From assembly GCF_041360795.1 (NCBI RefSeq), contig NZ_JBFUPW010000004.1:62001-126000 (forward strand): DNA of 64,000 bases, written 5' to 3'. Positions 1 through 8,158 of this stretch are shown in pieces. The notes below the pieces were generated by a model. That model ran no database searches and was not told the DNA's origin. It saw only the letters and a list, made by a program, of their open reading frames with translations. Position numbers and translations under genes: made by a program. This DNA is from Arthrobacter_E sp041360795. GTDB lineage: Bacteria; Actinomycetota; Actinomycetes; Actinomycetales; Micrococcaceae. Position 1 is the first letter of the stretch; every line of letters begins with the position of its first letter.

Positions 1-150
1 GAACTCACGCTGGACATCGCGCCCGTGGTGCTCGGCGCGGGTGAGTCGATCTTCCCGCAGGACTCCTCCGGCTACCGCCTGGAGATCGTCGAGACGGCCG
101 GTTCGCCCCTCACGACCCACGTCCGGTACCGCGTGGTGCGCCAGGCCTGA
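1..150 (+). CDS. Dihydrofolate reductase family protein (RibD C-terminal type), 3' end only
   Basis: Reading frame 1 is open from the window edge to a TGA at 148-150 and gives the last 49 residues. The stretch ELTLDIAPVVLGAGESIF closely resembles the C-terminal part of RibD_C/DHFR-like reductases, where this strand-turn region precedes the last beta strands. Proteins of this type in actinobacteria are usually small NADPH-dependent reductases of unknown substrate. The N-terminal cofactor-binding part lies outside the window, so no substrate can be proposed. Confidence 0.7.
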   Translation, partial: ELTLDIAPVVLGAGESIFPQDSSGYRLEIVETAGSPLTTHVRYRVVRQA

Positions 151-177
151 TCCTCACCGCGAGGCCAGTGCGCCGAG

Positions 178-191
178 CGGGCGTCCGCCCG
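178..191. terminator. Short hairpin between convergent genes
   Basis: Six-base arms CGGGCG/CGCCCG with a two-base loop lie between the convergent ends of the reductase fragment and the HxlR gene. There is no T-run, so this is only a possible bidirectional terminator. Confidence 0.3.
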
Positions 192-199
192 ACGATCCG

Positions 200-577
200 C
201 TACAGCGTGGCGGCCTCGGCGTCGTCGTACGCGTCACGGGCGGCGAGGATCTGTCCCGCGTGCGCTTCGGCCCAGATGCGCACGGCGTCCAGCGGACCCA
301 GCAGGCCCTCCCCGAGGGGCGTGAGCCGGTACTCGACCCGGACGGGCACCTCGGCGAAGACCTCACGGTCCACCAGGCCGTCCCGCTCCAGGGCTCGGAG
401 GGACTGGGTCAGGACTTTGGGGCTGACTCCGTCGACGGTCTGCCGGATCTCCCCGAAACGACGCGCTCCGTCCTTGAGGGCCTGGAAGATGAGCGGGGTC
501 CACTTGTCCCCGATGCGCTGCAGGACCAGGCGCGAGGGGCAGTTTTGGTCCATGACGTCGAAGGGCAAAGTATCCAT
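200..577 (-). CDS. HxlR/DUF24-family transcriptional regulator
   Basis: A 125-residue winged-helix protein covering a whole HxlR domain: the RIGDKWTPLIFQAL segment at the start of the HTH, the recognition region VSPKVLTQSLRALERDG and the wing RVEYRLTPLGEGLL. Cys13 in NCPSR is at the position of the redox-sensing cysteine of YodB/HypR/QorR-type members, so control by electrophiles or disulfide stress is a reasonable inference. It is divergent from an NAD(P)H-binding protein gene 90 bases away, the usual arrangement for an HxlR repressor and its target. No other cysteine is obvious, so sensing would need intersubunit or mixed disulfides. Confidence 0.85.
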   Translation of the reverse strand: MDTLPFDVMDQNCPSRLVLQRIGDKWTPLIFQALKDGARRFGEIRQTVDGVSPKVLTQSLRALERDGLVDREVFAEVPVRVEYRLTPLGEGLLGPLDAVRIWAEAHAGQILAARDAYDDAEAATL

Positions 578-666
578 GAGGTAACTATATGACGTTGAAG
601 TACTTGCTTTCCAATGGATACTGTTGATTCATCAAGCAGCACGCCAGCTACAGAAATGAGGACATC
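578..666. promoter_or_regulatory. Divergent promoter region of HxlR and NmrA-like genes
   Basis: This 89-base AT-richer region separates the two start codons. AGTA at 599-602 and TACT at 619-622 form a small inverted repeat around a 16-base spacer, in the size range of HxlR operators. The match is weak. A GAGGA Shine-Dalgarno lies just before the ATG at 667. Confidence 0.35.
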
Positions 667-1275
667 ATGAAGATCGCCGTCTACGGTGCCACCGGAATGG
701 TCGGAAGCCAGATCGTCAACGAGGCTCTCAGCCGCGGCCACGAGGTCACCGCCGTGACCCGCCAGGGCCTCGACGTCGAGGGCGCCACCGCCGTCGCCGC
801 CGAGTTCAGCGACACCGCGACCCTGGAGCGCCTCGCCCAGGAGAACGACGTCGTCGTCATCTCCATCCCCACCCCGCGCAACGGCGACTCTCACGAGCCC
901 ATCCTGCAGGCGCACCGCGATCTCATCGCCGCCCAGCCGGACGCCCGTGTCTACGTGGTCGGCGGCGCCGGTTCCCTCATGGCCGACGCGACCACCCGCC
1001 TGGTCGACGCCATGGGCTTCCCGGAGGCCTACCGCGCCGAGGCCCAGAGCTTCACCACCATCCTCGGCCTGTACGAAGCCGCACCGGAGGGCCTGGACTG
1101 GACCATGCAGTCCCCCGCCCCCGAGATCGCCCCGGGCGAGCGCACCGGCAAGTACCACGTGGAGGGCGATTCCATCGCCGGCCCGTTCATCTCGACGCAG
1201 GACTTCGCTGTCGCCGCTCTCGATGAGATCGAGAACCCGCAGTTCCGCCGCGCGCGTTTCAACGCCGCCAACTGA
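667..1275 (+). CDS. NAD(P)H-binding (NmrA/YwnB-like, atypical SDR) protein
   Basis: A 202-residue one-domain Rossmann protein beginning MKIAVYGATGMVGSQIV, with the GATGxxG dinucleotide-binding motif at residues 7-13. The YVVGGAGSLM segment near residue 100 is typical of NAD(P)-binding 10 family proteins such as YwnB. Members are quinone/NADPH sensors or weak reductases, and the family is often controlled by a divergent HxlR regulator, as here. The active-site YxxxK of classical SDRs is not evident. Its stop is 9 bases before a large palindrome. Confidence 0.8.
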   Translation: MKIAVYGATGMVGSQIVNEALSRGHEVTAVTRQGLDVEGATAVAAEFSDTATLERLAQENDVVVISIPTPRNGDSHEPILQAHRDLIAAQPDARVYVVGGAGSLMADATTRLVDAMGFPEAYRAEAQSFTTILGLYEAAPEGLDWTMQSPAPEIAPGERTGKYHVEGDSIAGPFISTQDFAVAALDEIENPQFRRARFNAAN

Positions 1276-1284
1276 GTCCACGCC

Positions 1285-1367
1285 CCTGCACGCCCCGCGA
1301 GGGAACAGCTGAGGCCCCTTCCCGCCCTGGGAAGGGGCCTCAGCTGTTCCCTCGCGGGGCGTGCAGG
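1285..1367. repeat. Perfect 39-bp inverted repeat, CCGCGAGGGAACAG family copy 1
   Basis: The arms at 1285-1323 and 1329-1367 are exact reverse complements with a five-base loop (GCCCT). The element sits between the convergent NmrA-like gene and a small minus-strand gene, and runs 28 bases into the latter, supplying its last eight codons and stop. The inner stem includes GCGAGGGAACAG, shared with the element at 2115. It could form a very stable hairpin and act as a bidirectional terminator, but it is much longer than a terminator needs to be. Confidence 0.9.
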
Positions 1368-1540
1368 ACCTCGGGCAGGACGAAACGGTCCTCCAGGAGC
1401 TCGATCCGCCACGCGCCGCAGTCCTCGCACCGCTCGTAGAGGACCACCCCTTCGGACGAGGAGTGCCGGGACCGGACGGCCCAGAGATGGTCGTGGGTCT
1501 CGGCCTGCACGGCCGGTTGAAGCGCTGTACTGGTGTCCAT
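1340..1540 (-). CDS. Small hypothetical protein with a CxxC motif
   Basis: I do not recognise this 66-residue protein. It contains DHLWAVRSRH and a CEDCGAWRIELL segment whose CxxC could bind zinc. The ATG at 1540 (MDTSTALQ) is preferred over one 12 codons upstream that would overlap the divergent CGNR gene. The last residues LHAPRGNS and the TGA are encoded inside the palindromic repeat, so the natural C-terminus may have been replaced. The CGNR regulator starts 25 bases away on the other strand, and co-regulation is possible. Confidence 0.6.
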   Translation of the reverse strand: MDTSTALQPAVQAETHDHLWAVRSRHSSSEGVVLYERCEDCGAWRIELLEDRFVLPEVLHAPRGNS

Positions 1541-1565
1541 GGATCCAGCCTGATGTAATGGCCTT

Positions 1566-2099
1566 ATGCATCTCAACCCTTACGGAGAGTATGCCGTCCT
1601 CCTGGCCGCCTCCCTCGCCAACGACTGGCCGGCCGACCGCGATGGCATCGTGTCCCGCACACGTGACTTCGGGATGACCATGGAGTTCCCCGAGGAGCCC
1701 GGGGACCACGCCAGGCTCAGAGTCGCCCTGGACGAGTGGCTCGAGGTGGTGGACGCGGCCGACGGCTCCGGACGGGCGAGGCTCCTCAACCGGATCATGG
1801 CGGACGAAGCGGCTTACCCCCATCTCACGGACCACGACGGCGAGGGCTGGCATCTCCACTACCGCGACGACGACAAGGGCCTCCCGAGCACCCTGAGAGC
1901 CGTCTTCGCGGTCGGCACCGCCCTGCACCTCACGACGCGCGGCATGCACCGGCTGTCCCGCTGCGCCGCAGGGGTGGGCCTTGACGGGGAGTGCCGGAAC
2001 GTCGTCGTCGACGTCTCGCGCAACGGCACCCAGAAGTACTGCTCGGTGCGCTGCGCGAACCGCGCGGCGGTCCGCCGGCACCGCGCCGCCCGCCGCTGA
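1566..2099 (+). CDS. CGNR zinc-finger (ABATE-domain) regulator
   Basis: A 177-residue protein with an N-terminal region starting MHLNPYGEYAVLLAASLAND, typical of the ABATE domain, and a C-terminal zinc finger from about residue 130. There RCAA, GECRNVVVDVSRNGTQKYCS and RCANR supply the Cys ligands and the SRNGT..YCS signature of CGNR proteins. Such proteins are putative stress-linked transcription factors, often beside transporters or small enzymes. The first CGNR cysteine pair is spaced more widely than in the canonical motif (CAAGVGLDGEC). The gene ends 15 bases before a second long palindrome. Confidence 0.85.
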   Translation: MHLNPYGEYAVLLAASLANDWPADRDGIVSRTRDFGMTMEFPEEPGDHARLRVALDEWLEVVDAADGSGRARLLNRIMADEAAYPHLTDHDGEGWHLHYRDDDKGLPSTLRAVFAVGTALHLTTRGMHRLSRCAAGVGLDGECRNVVVDVSRNGTQKYCSVRCANRAAVRRHRAARR

Positions 2100-2114
2100 T
2101 TCAGGCCGCAGACA

Positions 2115-2177
2115 CCGCGAGGGAACAGTTCGTGCCCGCAAAATGTCATTTTGCGGGCACGAACTGTTCCCTCGCGG
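2115..2177. repeat. Perfect 31-bp inverted repeat, CCGCGAGGGAACAG family copy 2
   Basis: Arms at 2115-2145 and 2147-2177 are exact reverse complements separated by one base. The outer part CCGCGAGGGAACAG is the same as in the element at 1285, while the inner part (TTCGTGCCCGCAAAATG) differs. The element lies between the convergent CGNR and poxB genes and touches neither. Confidence 0.9.
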
Positions 2178-2199
2178 GGATGGCGGGGGCGGCAGGTGG

Positions 2200-3924
2200 C
2201 TAGAAGAGCTGCCGCCAGTTGGTCCGGGCCAGATCCAGCAATTCGTCGCCGCGGCCCGACATGACCGTGCGCAGCGCGTACAGCGCGAAGCCCTTCGCCT
2301 GTTCCAGCGAGACGGCGGGCGGCACGGAGAGTTCCTGCCGCGCGGTGACGACGTCGATCAGGGCCGGGCCGTCGTAGGCGAGGGCCTCCTGCACGGCGCC
2401 TTCCAGGTCCTCCGCGTTCTCCACGCGGATGCCCTTGATGCCCAGCGCCTCGGCCACGGCCGCGAAGTTCGGGTTGGAGAGCCCGGTGCCGAAGTTCACG
2501 AAGCCCGCGGCCTTCATCTCCAGCTCCACGAAGTTCAGCGAGGAGTTGTTGAAGACCACCAGTTTGACCGGGAGCTTGTTCTGCGTGAGCGTGATGAGCT
2601 CGCCCATCAGCATCGTCAGGCCGCCGTCGCCCGCGAGCGCCACGACCTGGCGCTCCGGCTCCAGGGCGGCGGCGCCGATCCCGTGGACCAGGGCGTTGGC
2701 CATGCTGCCGTGGTTGAACGAGCCGATCAGGCGCCGCTTCCCGTTCATCGTCAGGTACCTCGCGGCCCATACGACCGGCGAGCCGACGTCCGCGGTGAAC
2801 ACGGCGTCGTCGGCCGCGAGACGGTCCACGACCCGCGCCACGTACTGCGGGTGCAGCGGCTGGCCTTTCCGGGTGGGGCTCGCGAGTTCGTCGAGCTTCG
2901 CCCGGGTCTTCACGTAGTGCTTCCGTGCCGAGTCCAGGTGCGAGCGGTCCTTCTTACGCTCCAGCAGGGGCAGCAGCGCCTGGGCCGTGTCCTTGACCGT
3001 GCCCACCAGGCCGAGGTCCAGACGGGTCCGGCGGCCGAGCTGTTCACCCCGCACATCGACCTGGATCACCTTGGCGTGGTCCGGATAGAACTGCTGGTAC
3101 GGGAAGTCGGTGCCGAGCATGAGCAGGGCGTCACAGTCCTCCATGGCGCGGTAGCCGGAGGCGAAGCCGAGAAGACCGGTCATGCCGACGTCGAAGGGGT
3201 TGTCGTATTCGATGAACTCCTTGCCGCGCAGCGCGTGCACGATCGGAGCGCCGAGCGCGTCCGCCAGAGCCACGACGTCCTCGTGGGCGCCCTGGACACC
3301 GGCGCCCGCGAGGATGGTGACCTTGGACGCGGAGTTCAGGATTCCCGCGGCTTCCCGCAGTTCCGTCTCGGACGGGACGATCCGCGGCTCGGTCTTCCGG
3401 ATGAGGGAGACGGCCTCGCTCGCGGCCTGCGCCAGCGCGACGTCACCGGAGATCACGACCACCGCCACGCCCCGCTTCTCGATGGCGGTCCGCATGGCGA
3501 TGTCCAGGATGCGCGGCATCTGCGAAGGATCGGTGACCTGCTCGGCGTAGACGCTGCACTCCCGGAAGACCTCCTGCGGGTGCGTCTCCTGGAAGTAGTT
3601 GGAACCGATCTCACTGGTGGGGATGTGGGCCGCGATCGCCAGGACCGGGACGCGGGACCGATTGGCGTCGTAGAGACCGTTGATGAGGTGCAGATTGCCG
3701 GGCCCGCAGGAGCCGGCGCACACGGCGAGTTCGCCCGTGAGCGCAGCCTCGGCTGCCGCCGCGAACGCCGCAGCCTCCTCGTGCCGGACGTGGACCCACT
3801 CGATCGAGGGCGTCTCGCGGAGCGCGTCGGTGAAGCCGTTCAGGGAGTCACCGGGGATGCCGTAGACGCGGTGGACGCCGTTGGCGGCAAGGGTGTCGAC
3901 AATGTTCTTTGCGATGGTTGCCAT
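2200..3924 (-). CDS. poxB: Pyruvate dehydrogenase (quinone) / pyruvate oxidase
   Basis: This 574-residue thiamine-diphosphate flavoenzyme decarboxylates pyruvate to acetate and CO2, passing electrons to membrane quinone. It has the N-terminal Pyr domain with catalytic Glu50 (VRHEEAAAF), a central FAD/Rossmann domain (about 190-330) and a C-terminal PP domain with the GDGG...FNNSSL metal/ThDP motif. The C-terminal part (about 535-574) matches the membrane-activation region of PoxB. The ATG at 3924 (MATIAKNIVDTL) matches the family start; an upstream in-frame extension has no family-like sequence. It is monocistronic. FAD and quinone use are inferred from family membership. Confidence 0.93.
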   Translation of the reverse strand: MATIAKNIVDTLAANGVHRVYGIPGDSLNGFTDALRETPSIEWVHVRHEEAAAFAAAAEAALTGELAVCAGSCGPGNLHLINGLYDANRSRVPVLAIAAHIPTSEIGSNYFQETHPQEVFRECSVYAEQVTDPSQMPRILDIAMRTAIEKRGVAVVVISGDVALAQAASEAVSLIRKTEPRIVPSETELREAAGILNSASKVTILAGAGVQGAHEDVVALADALGAPIVHALRGKEFIEYDNPFDVGMTGLLGFASGYRAMEDCDALLMLGTDFPYQQFYPDHAKVIQVDVRGEQLGRRTRLDLGLVGTVKDTAQALLPLLERKKDRSHLDSARKHYVKTRAKLDELASPTRKGQPLHPQYVARVVDRLAADDAVFTADVGSPVVWAARYLTMNGKRRLIGSFNHGSMANALVHGIGAAALEPERQVVALAGDGGLTMLMGELITLTQNKLPVKLVVFNNSSLNFVELEMKAAGFVNFGTGLSNPNFAAVAEALGIKGIRVENAEDLEGAVQEALAYDGPALIDVVTARQELSVPPAVSLEQAKGFALYALRTVMSGRGDELLDLARTNWRQLF

Positions 3925-4081
3925 GCTTCCGACCCTACGGCCCGGTAACGTCGCACGGAACCCCGGCCGGACGACTCGTTCCTCACAGTTCCCTGTGACG
4001 CGCTGGACACCGCACTCCGTGAGGCCGGGCGTGCGACGACGGCGGCCCGGCCACAGCCCGCAGGGGAACCAGCGCGGCGGG

Positions 4082-5116
4082 TCACCCCTGTCCGGCAGGC
4101 TCCGGGGCGCGGTCACCTCCGCGAGGCGGCACTGCCGCGATCCCGGCCGTCACCGGGGTCGCGGCAACCGCGTTCGCAGCGGCGGCTTCCGGCACTGCTG
4201 CCGTGGTCGGTGGGCCTGCCGCCGTCGTCGTTCGAATCCTCGTCCGGCCCCGCCGAAACTGCAGCGCCCCACCCGACTGCGAGACGGCCACCCCGGCGAG
4301 CAGGACAGCCCCGCCCACCAGGTCCCAGAGGCCGGGGATCTCGCCGAAGGCAAGCCAGCCGGCGAGCATGGCGACCGGCGGGACCAGGAGCGTGAAAGGC
4401 GCCACCTGGGCCGCGGGGTACTTCTGCAGCAGTCCGTTCCAGACCGTGAACGCCAGGAGTGTGGAGACCAGCACCGTGAACACCGTGCTCGTCCAGGCCA
4501 CCGGGCTCATCGCGACCAGGGCCCGGGCCGGGGCGGCAGGTCCGTCCAGGAGCATCGACAGCGCCAGCAACGGCACCGGGACCACCGCCGCGGACCATAC
4601 GACCAGGGAGAACGGCTTGGCCCCCCGCGCCGAACGGGACACCACATTGCCCAGGCCCCAGGACAGGCCTCCGGCGAGGCCCAGCAGCAGCGGCAGCACA
4701 TCCGCGGTGGCGCCTCGTCCCAGCACCACGATTCCCAGGCCCAGCACCCCTGCGGCGATGCCCAGCAACTGCACCCGGCCGGGCCGTTCCCCGAGGAGGA
4801 CCGCGGCGAGCAGGACGGTGAAGAGGACCTGGCTCTGCAGGATGAGCGGAGCCAGGCCCGACGGCAGACCCAGATGCATCGCCAGGTAGATGAAGCCGAG
4901 GTGACCCGCGCTCATGAACAGCCCGACGCCCACCATGGTCCACCAGGGAACCCGTGGCCGCGGCACGAACAGCATCAGGGGAAAGGCCACCAAGGCGAAG
5001 CGCAGCGCCGCGAACGTCAGCGGTGGTACATCGCGGAGGCCCGCCTCGATGGCGACGAAATTGACGCCCCAGATGAGGGCGACGAGCAGGGCCAGAAGAA
5101 CATGACGGGTTTTCAC
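4082..5116 (-). CDS. EamA/DMT-family membrane transporter
   Basis: A roughly 344-residue, ten-helix membrane protein with two EamA repeats. The first helix VKTRHVLLALLVALIWGVNF followed by VAIEAGLRDVPPLTFAALRF is the standard DMT superfamily opening, as in amino-acid or metabolite exporters of the RhaT/YdcZ/EamA group. A GTG at 5116 gives the family-like start; an ATG 11 codons upstream would overlap the divergent promoter. The C-terminus has a long Ala/Pro/Arg-rich cytosolic tail. The divergent LysR gene 72 bases away is the likely regulator. Confidence 0.85.
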   Translation of the reverse strand: MKTRHVLLALLVALIWGVNFVAIEAGLRDVPPLTFAALRFALVAFPLMLFVPRPRVPWWTMVGVGLFMSAGHLGFIYLAMHLGLPSGLAPLILQSQVLFTVLLAAVLLGERPGRVQLLGIAAGVLGLGIVVLGRGATADVLPLLLGLAGGLSWGLGNVVSRSARGAKPFSLVVWSAAVVPVPLLALSMLLDGPAAPARALVAMSPVAWTSTVFTVLVSTLLAFTVWNGLLQKYPAAQVAPFTLLVPPVAMLAGWLAFGEIPGLWDLVGGAVLLAGVAVSQSGGALQFRRGRTRIRTTTAAGPPTTAAVPEAAAANAVAATPVTAGIAAVPPRGGDRAPEPAGQG

Positions 5117-5188
5117 GTCCTCATCCTGTCGCGCGTAAGACTTTAGCACCAGCGTTGATTTGTTCCGTTAATTCGGTAGCATTTCTGC

Positions 5189-6094
5189 ATGATCGATCTC
5201 CAGGCGCTCCAGGCGCTCGTCGCGGTCCACCGGACCGGCAGCGTGGCCGCCGCGGCCGTCGAACTCGGCTTCACACCGTCGGCCGTCTCCCAGCAGATCA
5301 AGAAGCTCGAACGGCATTCGAAGGCCGCCCTGCTGGAGCGGCATGGCCGCGGAGTGCTCCTGACCGAGCGCGGCCGGGCACTGGTCGAGCACGGCGGACG
5401 GATCCTCTCCGAGCTCGAGGAGATGGAGTCGATCCTCACCGCCGGCGAGCAGCCGAAGGGCACCTTCACGGTCGCCAGTTTCTCCACCGCGGCCCGAGGG
5501 CTGCTGGTCGGCGTCGCGGCCAGTCTGGCCGAGGAGGCGCCGGAGATGCGCCTGGAAGTGGTCGCCGTGGATCCGGCCGAGGCGGTCGGCAAGGTGGCGC
5601 ATGGGGACGTGGACCTCGCGGTCGTCCACGACTGGAATTCCGTGGCCTTGGAGATCCCCGGGAACGTCGTGCTGGAGCCGCTCTGCCACGATGTCGCGGA
5701 CATCATGCTGCCCTCCACCCACCGGCTGGCCGCCCTCGACGCCGTTCCCCGCGCCGCCCTGCTGCAGGAGACCTGGTGTTCACAGCCGCGCGGCGCGATC
5801 TGCCATGAAGCGCTGCTGCGGCTCCTGGCGAGCGAAGGAGCCACCCCGCGCATCGCCTTCATCGACCCGGACTTCGCCACGCACCTGGAGTTCGTGGCGC
5901 AGGGACTCGCCCTCGCGTTCGTGCCGCGCCTGGGCCGGGGCGCCCTGCCCGCCGGCGTCGTAGCCAGGCCGCTCGCCGGGGAACAAGCCCACCGCTCCGT
6001 CTCGGCGGCGTACCGCCAGACCATGTCCGCGAGCCCGGGGGTTCAGCTCCTCGTCCGGCTTCTGCACGAAGCGGCGGACACCGCCTGTCCATGA
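5189..6094 (+). CDS. LysR-family transcriptional regulator (divergent from EamA transporter)
   Basis: A 301-residue protein with the N-terminal HTH MIDLQALQALVAVHRTGSVA...FTPSAVSQQIKKLER and a substrate-binding domain from about residue 90. It begins 72 bases from the start of the divergent EamA gene, so it probably controls that exporter, as in the LysE/LysG and EamA/LysR pairs of actinobacteria. The intervening region contains TTTAGCACC and a TTCGGTAGC stretch but no clean LysR box that I can define. Confidence 0.88.
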   Translation: MIDLQALQALVAVHRTGSVAAAAVELGFTPSAVSQQIKKLERHSKAALLERHGRGVLLTERGRALVEHGGRILSELEEMESILTAGEQPKGTFTVASFSTAARGLLVGVAASLAEEAPEMRLEVVAVDPAEAVGKVAHGDVDLAVVHDWNSVALEIPGNVVLEPLCHDVADIMLPSTHRLAALDAVPRAALLQETWCSQPRGAICHEALLRLLASEGATPRIAFIDPDFATHLEFVAQGLALAFVPRLGRGALPAGVVARPLAGEQAHRSVSAAYRQTMSASPGVQLLVRLLHEAADTACP

Positions 6095-6160
6095 GCACGA
6101 CGACGCGCGGGGGCTTGGGCGGACGACTCGCCGCGCGCTCCGGCGAGCGGCCGCCGTCGT

Positions 6161-6235
6161 CGCTGAACTCGCTACGGGACGTCTCACCTCGCTGCCGCGC
6201 GTAGCGGGCTCAGTCCGGGGACAGCGAGTTCAGCG
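6161..6235. repeat. Imperfect intergenic palindrome
   Basis: Arms CGCTGAACTCGCT (6161-6173) and AGCGAGTTCAGCG (6223-6235) are exact reverse complements. GCTACG at 6171-6176 and CGTAGC at 6200-6205 form a smaller inner repeat. It lies between the convergent LysR and pckG genes, next to the pckG terminator. Confidence 0.7.
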
Positions 6236-6268
6236 GACCACCACCCGGACGCCTTACCCCGGAAACAG

Positions 6269-6296
6269 CAAGACCCCCGGAGGTCCGGGGGTCTTG
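6269..6296 (-). terminator. pckG terminator hairpin
   Basis: Perfect 13-base arms CAAGACCCCCGGA/TCCGGGGGTCTTG with a two-base loop lie 33 bases beyond the pckG stop. This is a compact GC-rich terminator without a long T-run, usual in this group. Confidence 0.75.
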
Positions 6297-6328
6297 CCGC
6301 TTCACGGCTCACGGCCGTGGAGGTTCAC

Positions 6329-8158
6329 TCAGGAGGCGAGGCGGCTCTTCAGGCCGTCCAGCTCGGCGCGGAGGTCCGCGGGAAGGGCCTCACCGAAGTT
6401 GGCGTACCAGTCCTCGATGCTCGCGGCCTCGACCTCCCACTCCTCCGGGCGGAACGCCAGCGCGGCGTCCAGTTCCTCGGCGGAGACGTCCAGGCCGTCG
6501 GTGTCCAGGGACCCGGCCGTCGGCACGAAGCCGATCGGGGTCTCGACGGCGTCGGCCTTGCCCTCGATACGCTCGATGGCCCACTTCAGCACGCGGGAGT
6601 TCTCACCGAAACCGGGCCACGCGAAGCCACCTTCGGGGGTGCGGCGGAACCAGTTGACCAGGAAGATCTTCGGCAGCTTCTCCGGGTTCGCCTTGGCGGA
6701 CAGAGAGATCCAGTGCTTCAGGTAGTCACCGGCGTTGTAGCCGATGAACGGCAGCATGGCCATGGGATCGCGGCGCACCACACCGACGGCGCCGGCCGCG
6801 GCGGCCGTGGTCTCGGAGGAGAGCGTGGAACCCATGAAGATGCCGTTGGTCCAGTCGCGGGCCTCGGTCACCAGCGGAATGGTGGTCTTGCGGCGGCCGC
6901 CGAACAGGATCGCGTCCACCTGCACGCCCTCGGGAGCGAAGTACTCCTCGGCGAGCATGTCGATCTGGTCGATCGGGGTGCAGAACCGCGAGTTCGGGTG
7001 CGCTGCCGGACGGCCCGACTCGGGGGTCCACTCGTTGCCCTGCCAGTCGGTCAGGTGCGCCGGGGTCTCCTCGGTCATCCCCTCCCACCAGACGCCGCCA
7101 TCGTCCGTCATGGCGACGTTGGTGAAGATGCTGTTGCCCTTGGCGATGGCGCGCATGGCGTTGGGGTTCGTGCCCCAGCCGGTGCCGGGGGCGACGCCGA
7201 ACAGGCCGGCCTCCGGGTTCACCGCACGGAGTTCGCCGTCCTTGCCGAAGCGCATCCAGTTGATGTCATCGCCGAGGGTCTCGACCTTCCAGCCCTTGAT
7301 GGTGGGGTCGAGGAGCGCGAGGTTGGTCTTGCCACACGCGGACGGGAAGGCCGCCGCCACGTGGTAGTCCTTGTTCTCCGGGCTGGTGAGCTTGAGGATC
7401 AGCATGTGCTCGGCGAGCCAGCCCTCGTCCCGGGCCATCACCGAGGCGATGCGCAGGGAGAAGCACTTCTTGCCCAGCAGCGCGTTGCCGCCGTAACCGG
7501 AACCGTAGGACACGATCGAGCGCTCCTCCGGGAAGTGCACGATCCACTTGTCCGGGTTGCACGGCCAGGCGACGTCCTTCTGGCCGGGCTCCAGCGGAGC
7601 GCCCACGGAGTGCAGCGCGGGGACGAAGAAGGCGTTCGTGGCGGTCAGCTTGTCCAGCACGTCGGTGCCGATTCGCGCCATGATGCGCATCGAGGCGACC
7701 ACGTAGGCGGAGTCGGTGATCTCGACGCCGAACTTGGGGTCCTCGGCGTCAAGGTGACCCATGACGAACGGGATGACGTACATGGTGCGGCCACGCATGG
7801 AGCCGGCGAAGAGGGTGTTGAGCTTCCCCTTCATCTCGGCGGGGGCCATCCAGTTGTTGGTGAAGCCGGCGTCGGCCTCCTTCTCGGAGCAGATGAAGGT
7901 CTGCTCTTCCACGCGGGCCACGTCGGCCGGATCGGAGAAGGCGGCGAAGGAGTTCGGGAAGGTCTCCGGGTTGAGGGGGACCAGGGTGCCGGCCTCGACC
8001 AGTTCAGTGGTCAGGCGTGCGTACTCTTCTTCGGAACCGTTCACCCAGTAGATGGAGTCCGGCTGCGTCAGTTCGGCCACTTCCTCGACCCAGGCCAGAA
8101 GCTTCTGGTGGGTGGTGGGGGCGTCAGCTGTCAGGCGAGACGTCGTCAGATTTCCCAT
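6329..8158 (-). CDS. pckG: Phosphoenolpyruvate carboxykinase (GTP)
   Basis: A 609-residue cytosolic enzyme interconverting oxaloacetate plus GTP with PEP, CO2 and GDP, the entry step of gluconeogenesis. The P-loop FPSACGKTN (271-279) contains the reactive Cys275 characteristic of GTP-dependent enzymes. GDDINWMRF supplies the kinase-2 motif, and SYGSGYGGNALLGKKC is the substrate-binding segment. The length is that of the family. It is transcribed alone with its own hairpin terminator. The 265-base region upstream probably holds its promoter, but I could not assign -35/-10 elements with confidence. Confidence 0.96.
   Translation of the reverse strand: MGNLTTSRLTADAPTTHQKLLAWVEEVAELTQPDSIYWVNGSEEEYARLTTELVEAGTLVPLNPETFPNSFAAFSDPADVARVEEQTFICSEKEADAGFTNNWMAPAEMKGKLNTLFAGSMRGRTMYVIPFVMGHLDAEDPKFGVEITDSAYVVASMRIMARIGTDVLDKLTATNAFFVPALHSVGAPLEPGQKDVAWPCNPDKWIVHFPEERSIVSYGSGYGGNALLGKKCFSLRIASVMARDEGWLAEHMLILKLTSPENKDYHVAAAFPSACGKTNLALLDPTIKGWKVETLGDDINWMRFGKDGELRAVNPEAGLFGVAPGTGWGTNPNAMRAIAKGNSIFTNVAMTDDGGVWWEGMTEETPAHLTDWQGNEWTPESGRPAAHPNSRFCTPIDQIDMLAEEYFAPEGVQVDAILFGGRRKTTIPLVTEARDWTNGIFMGSTLSSETTAAAAGAVGVVRRDPMAMLPFIGYNAGDYLKHWISLSAKANPEKLPKIFLVNWFRRTPEGGFAWPGFGENSRVLKWAIERIEGKADAVETPIGFVPTAGSLDTDGLDVSAEELDAALAFRPEEWEVEAASIEDWYANFGEALPADLRAELDGLKSRLAS

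Noticed and set aside
1981..3948. Long plus-strand open frame opposite poxB
   Set aside because: It is antisense to a clear 574-residue enzyme; its translation is His/Arg/Gly/Gln-rich with no motif, the usual shadow in GC-rich DNA.
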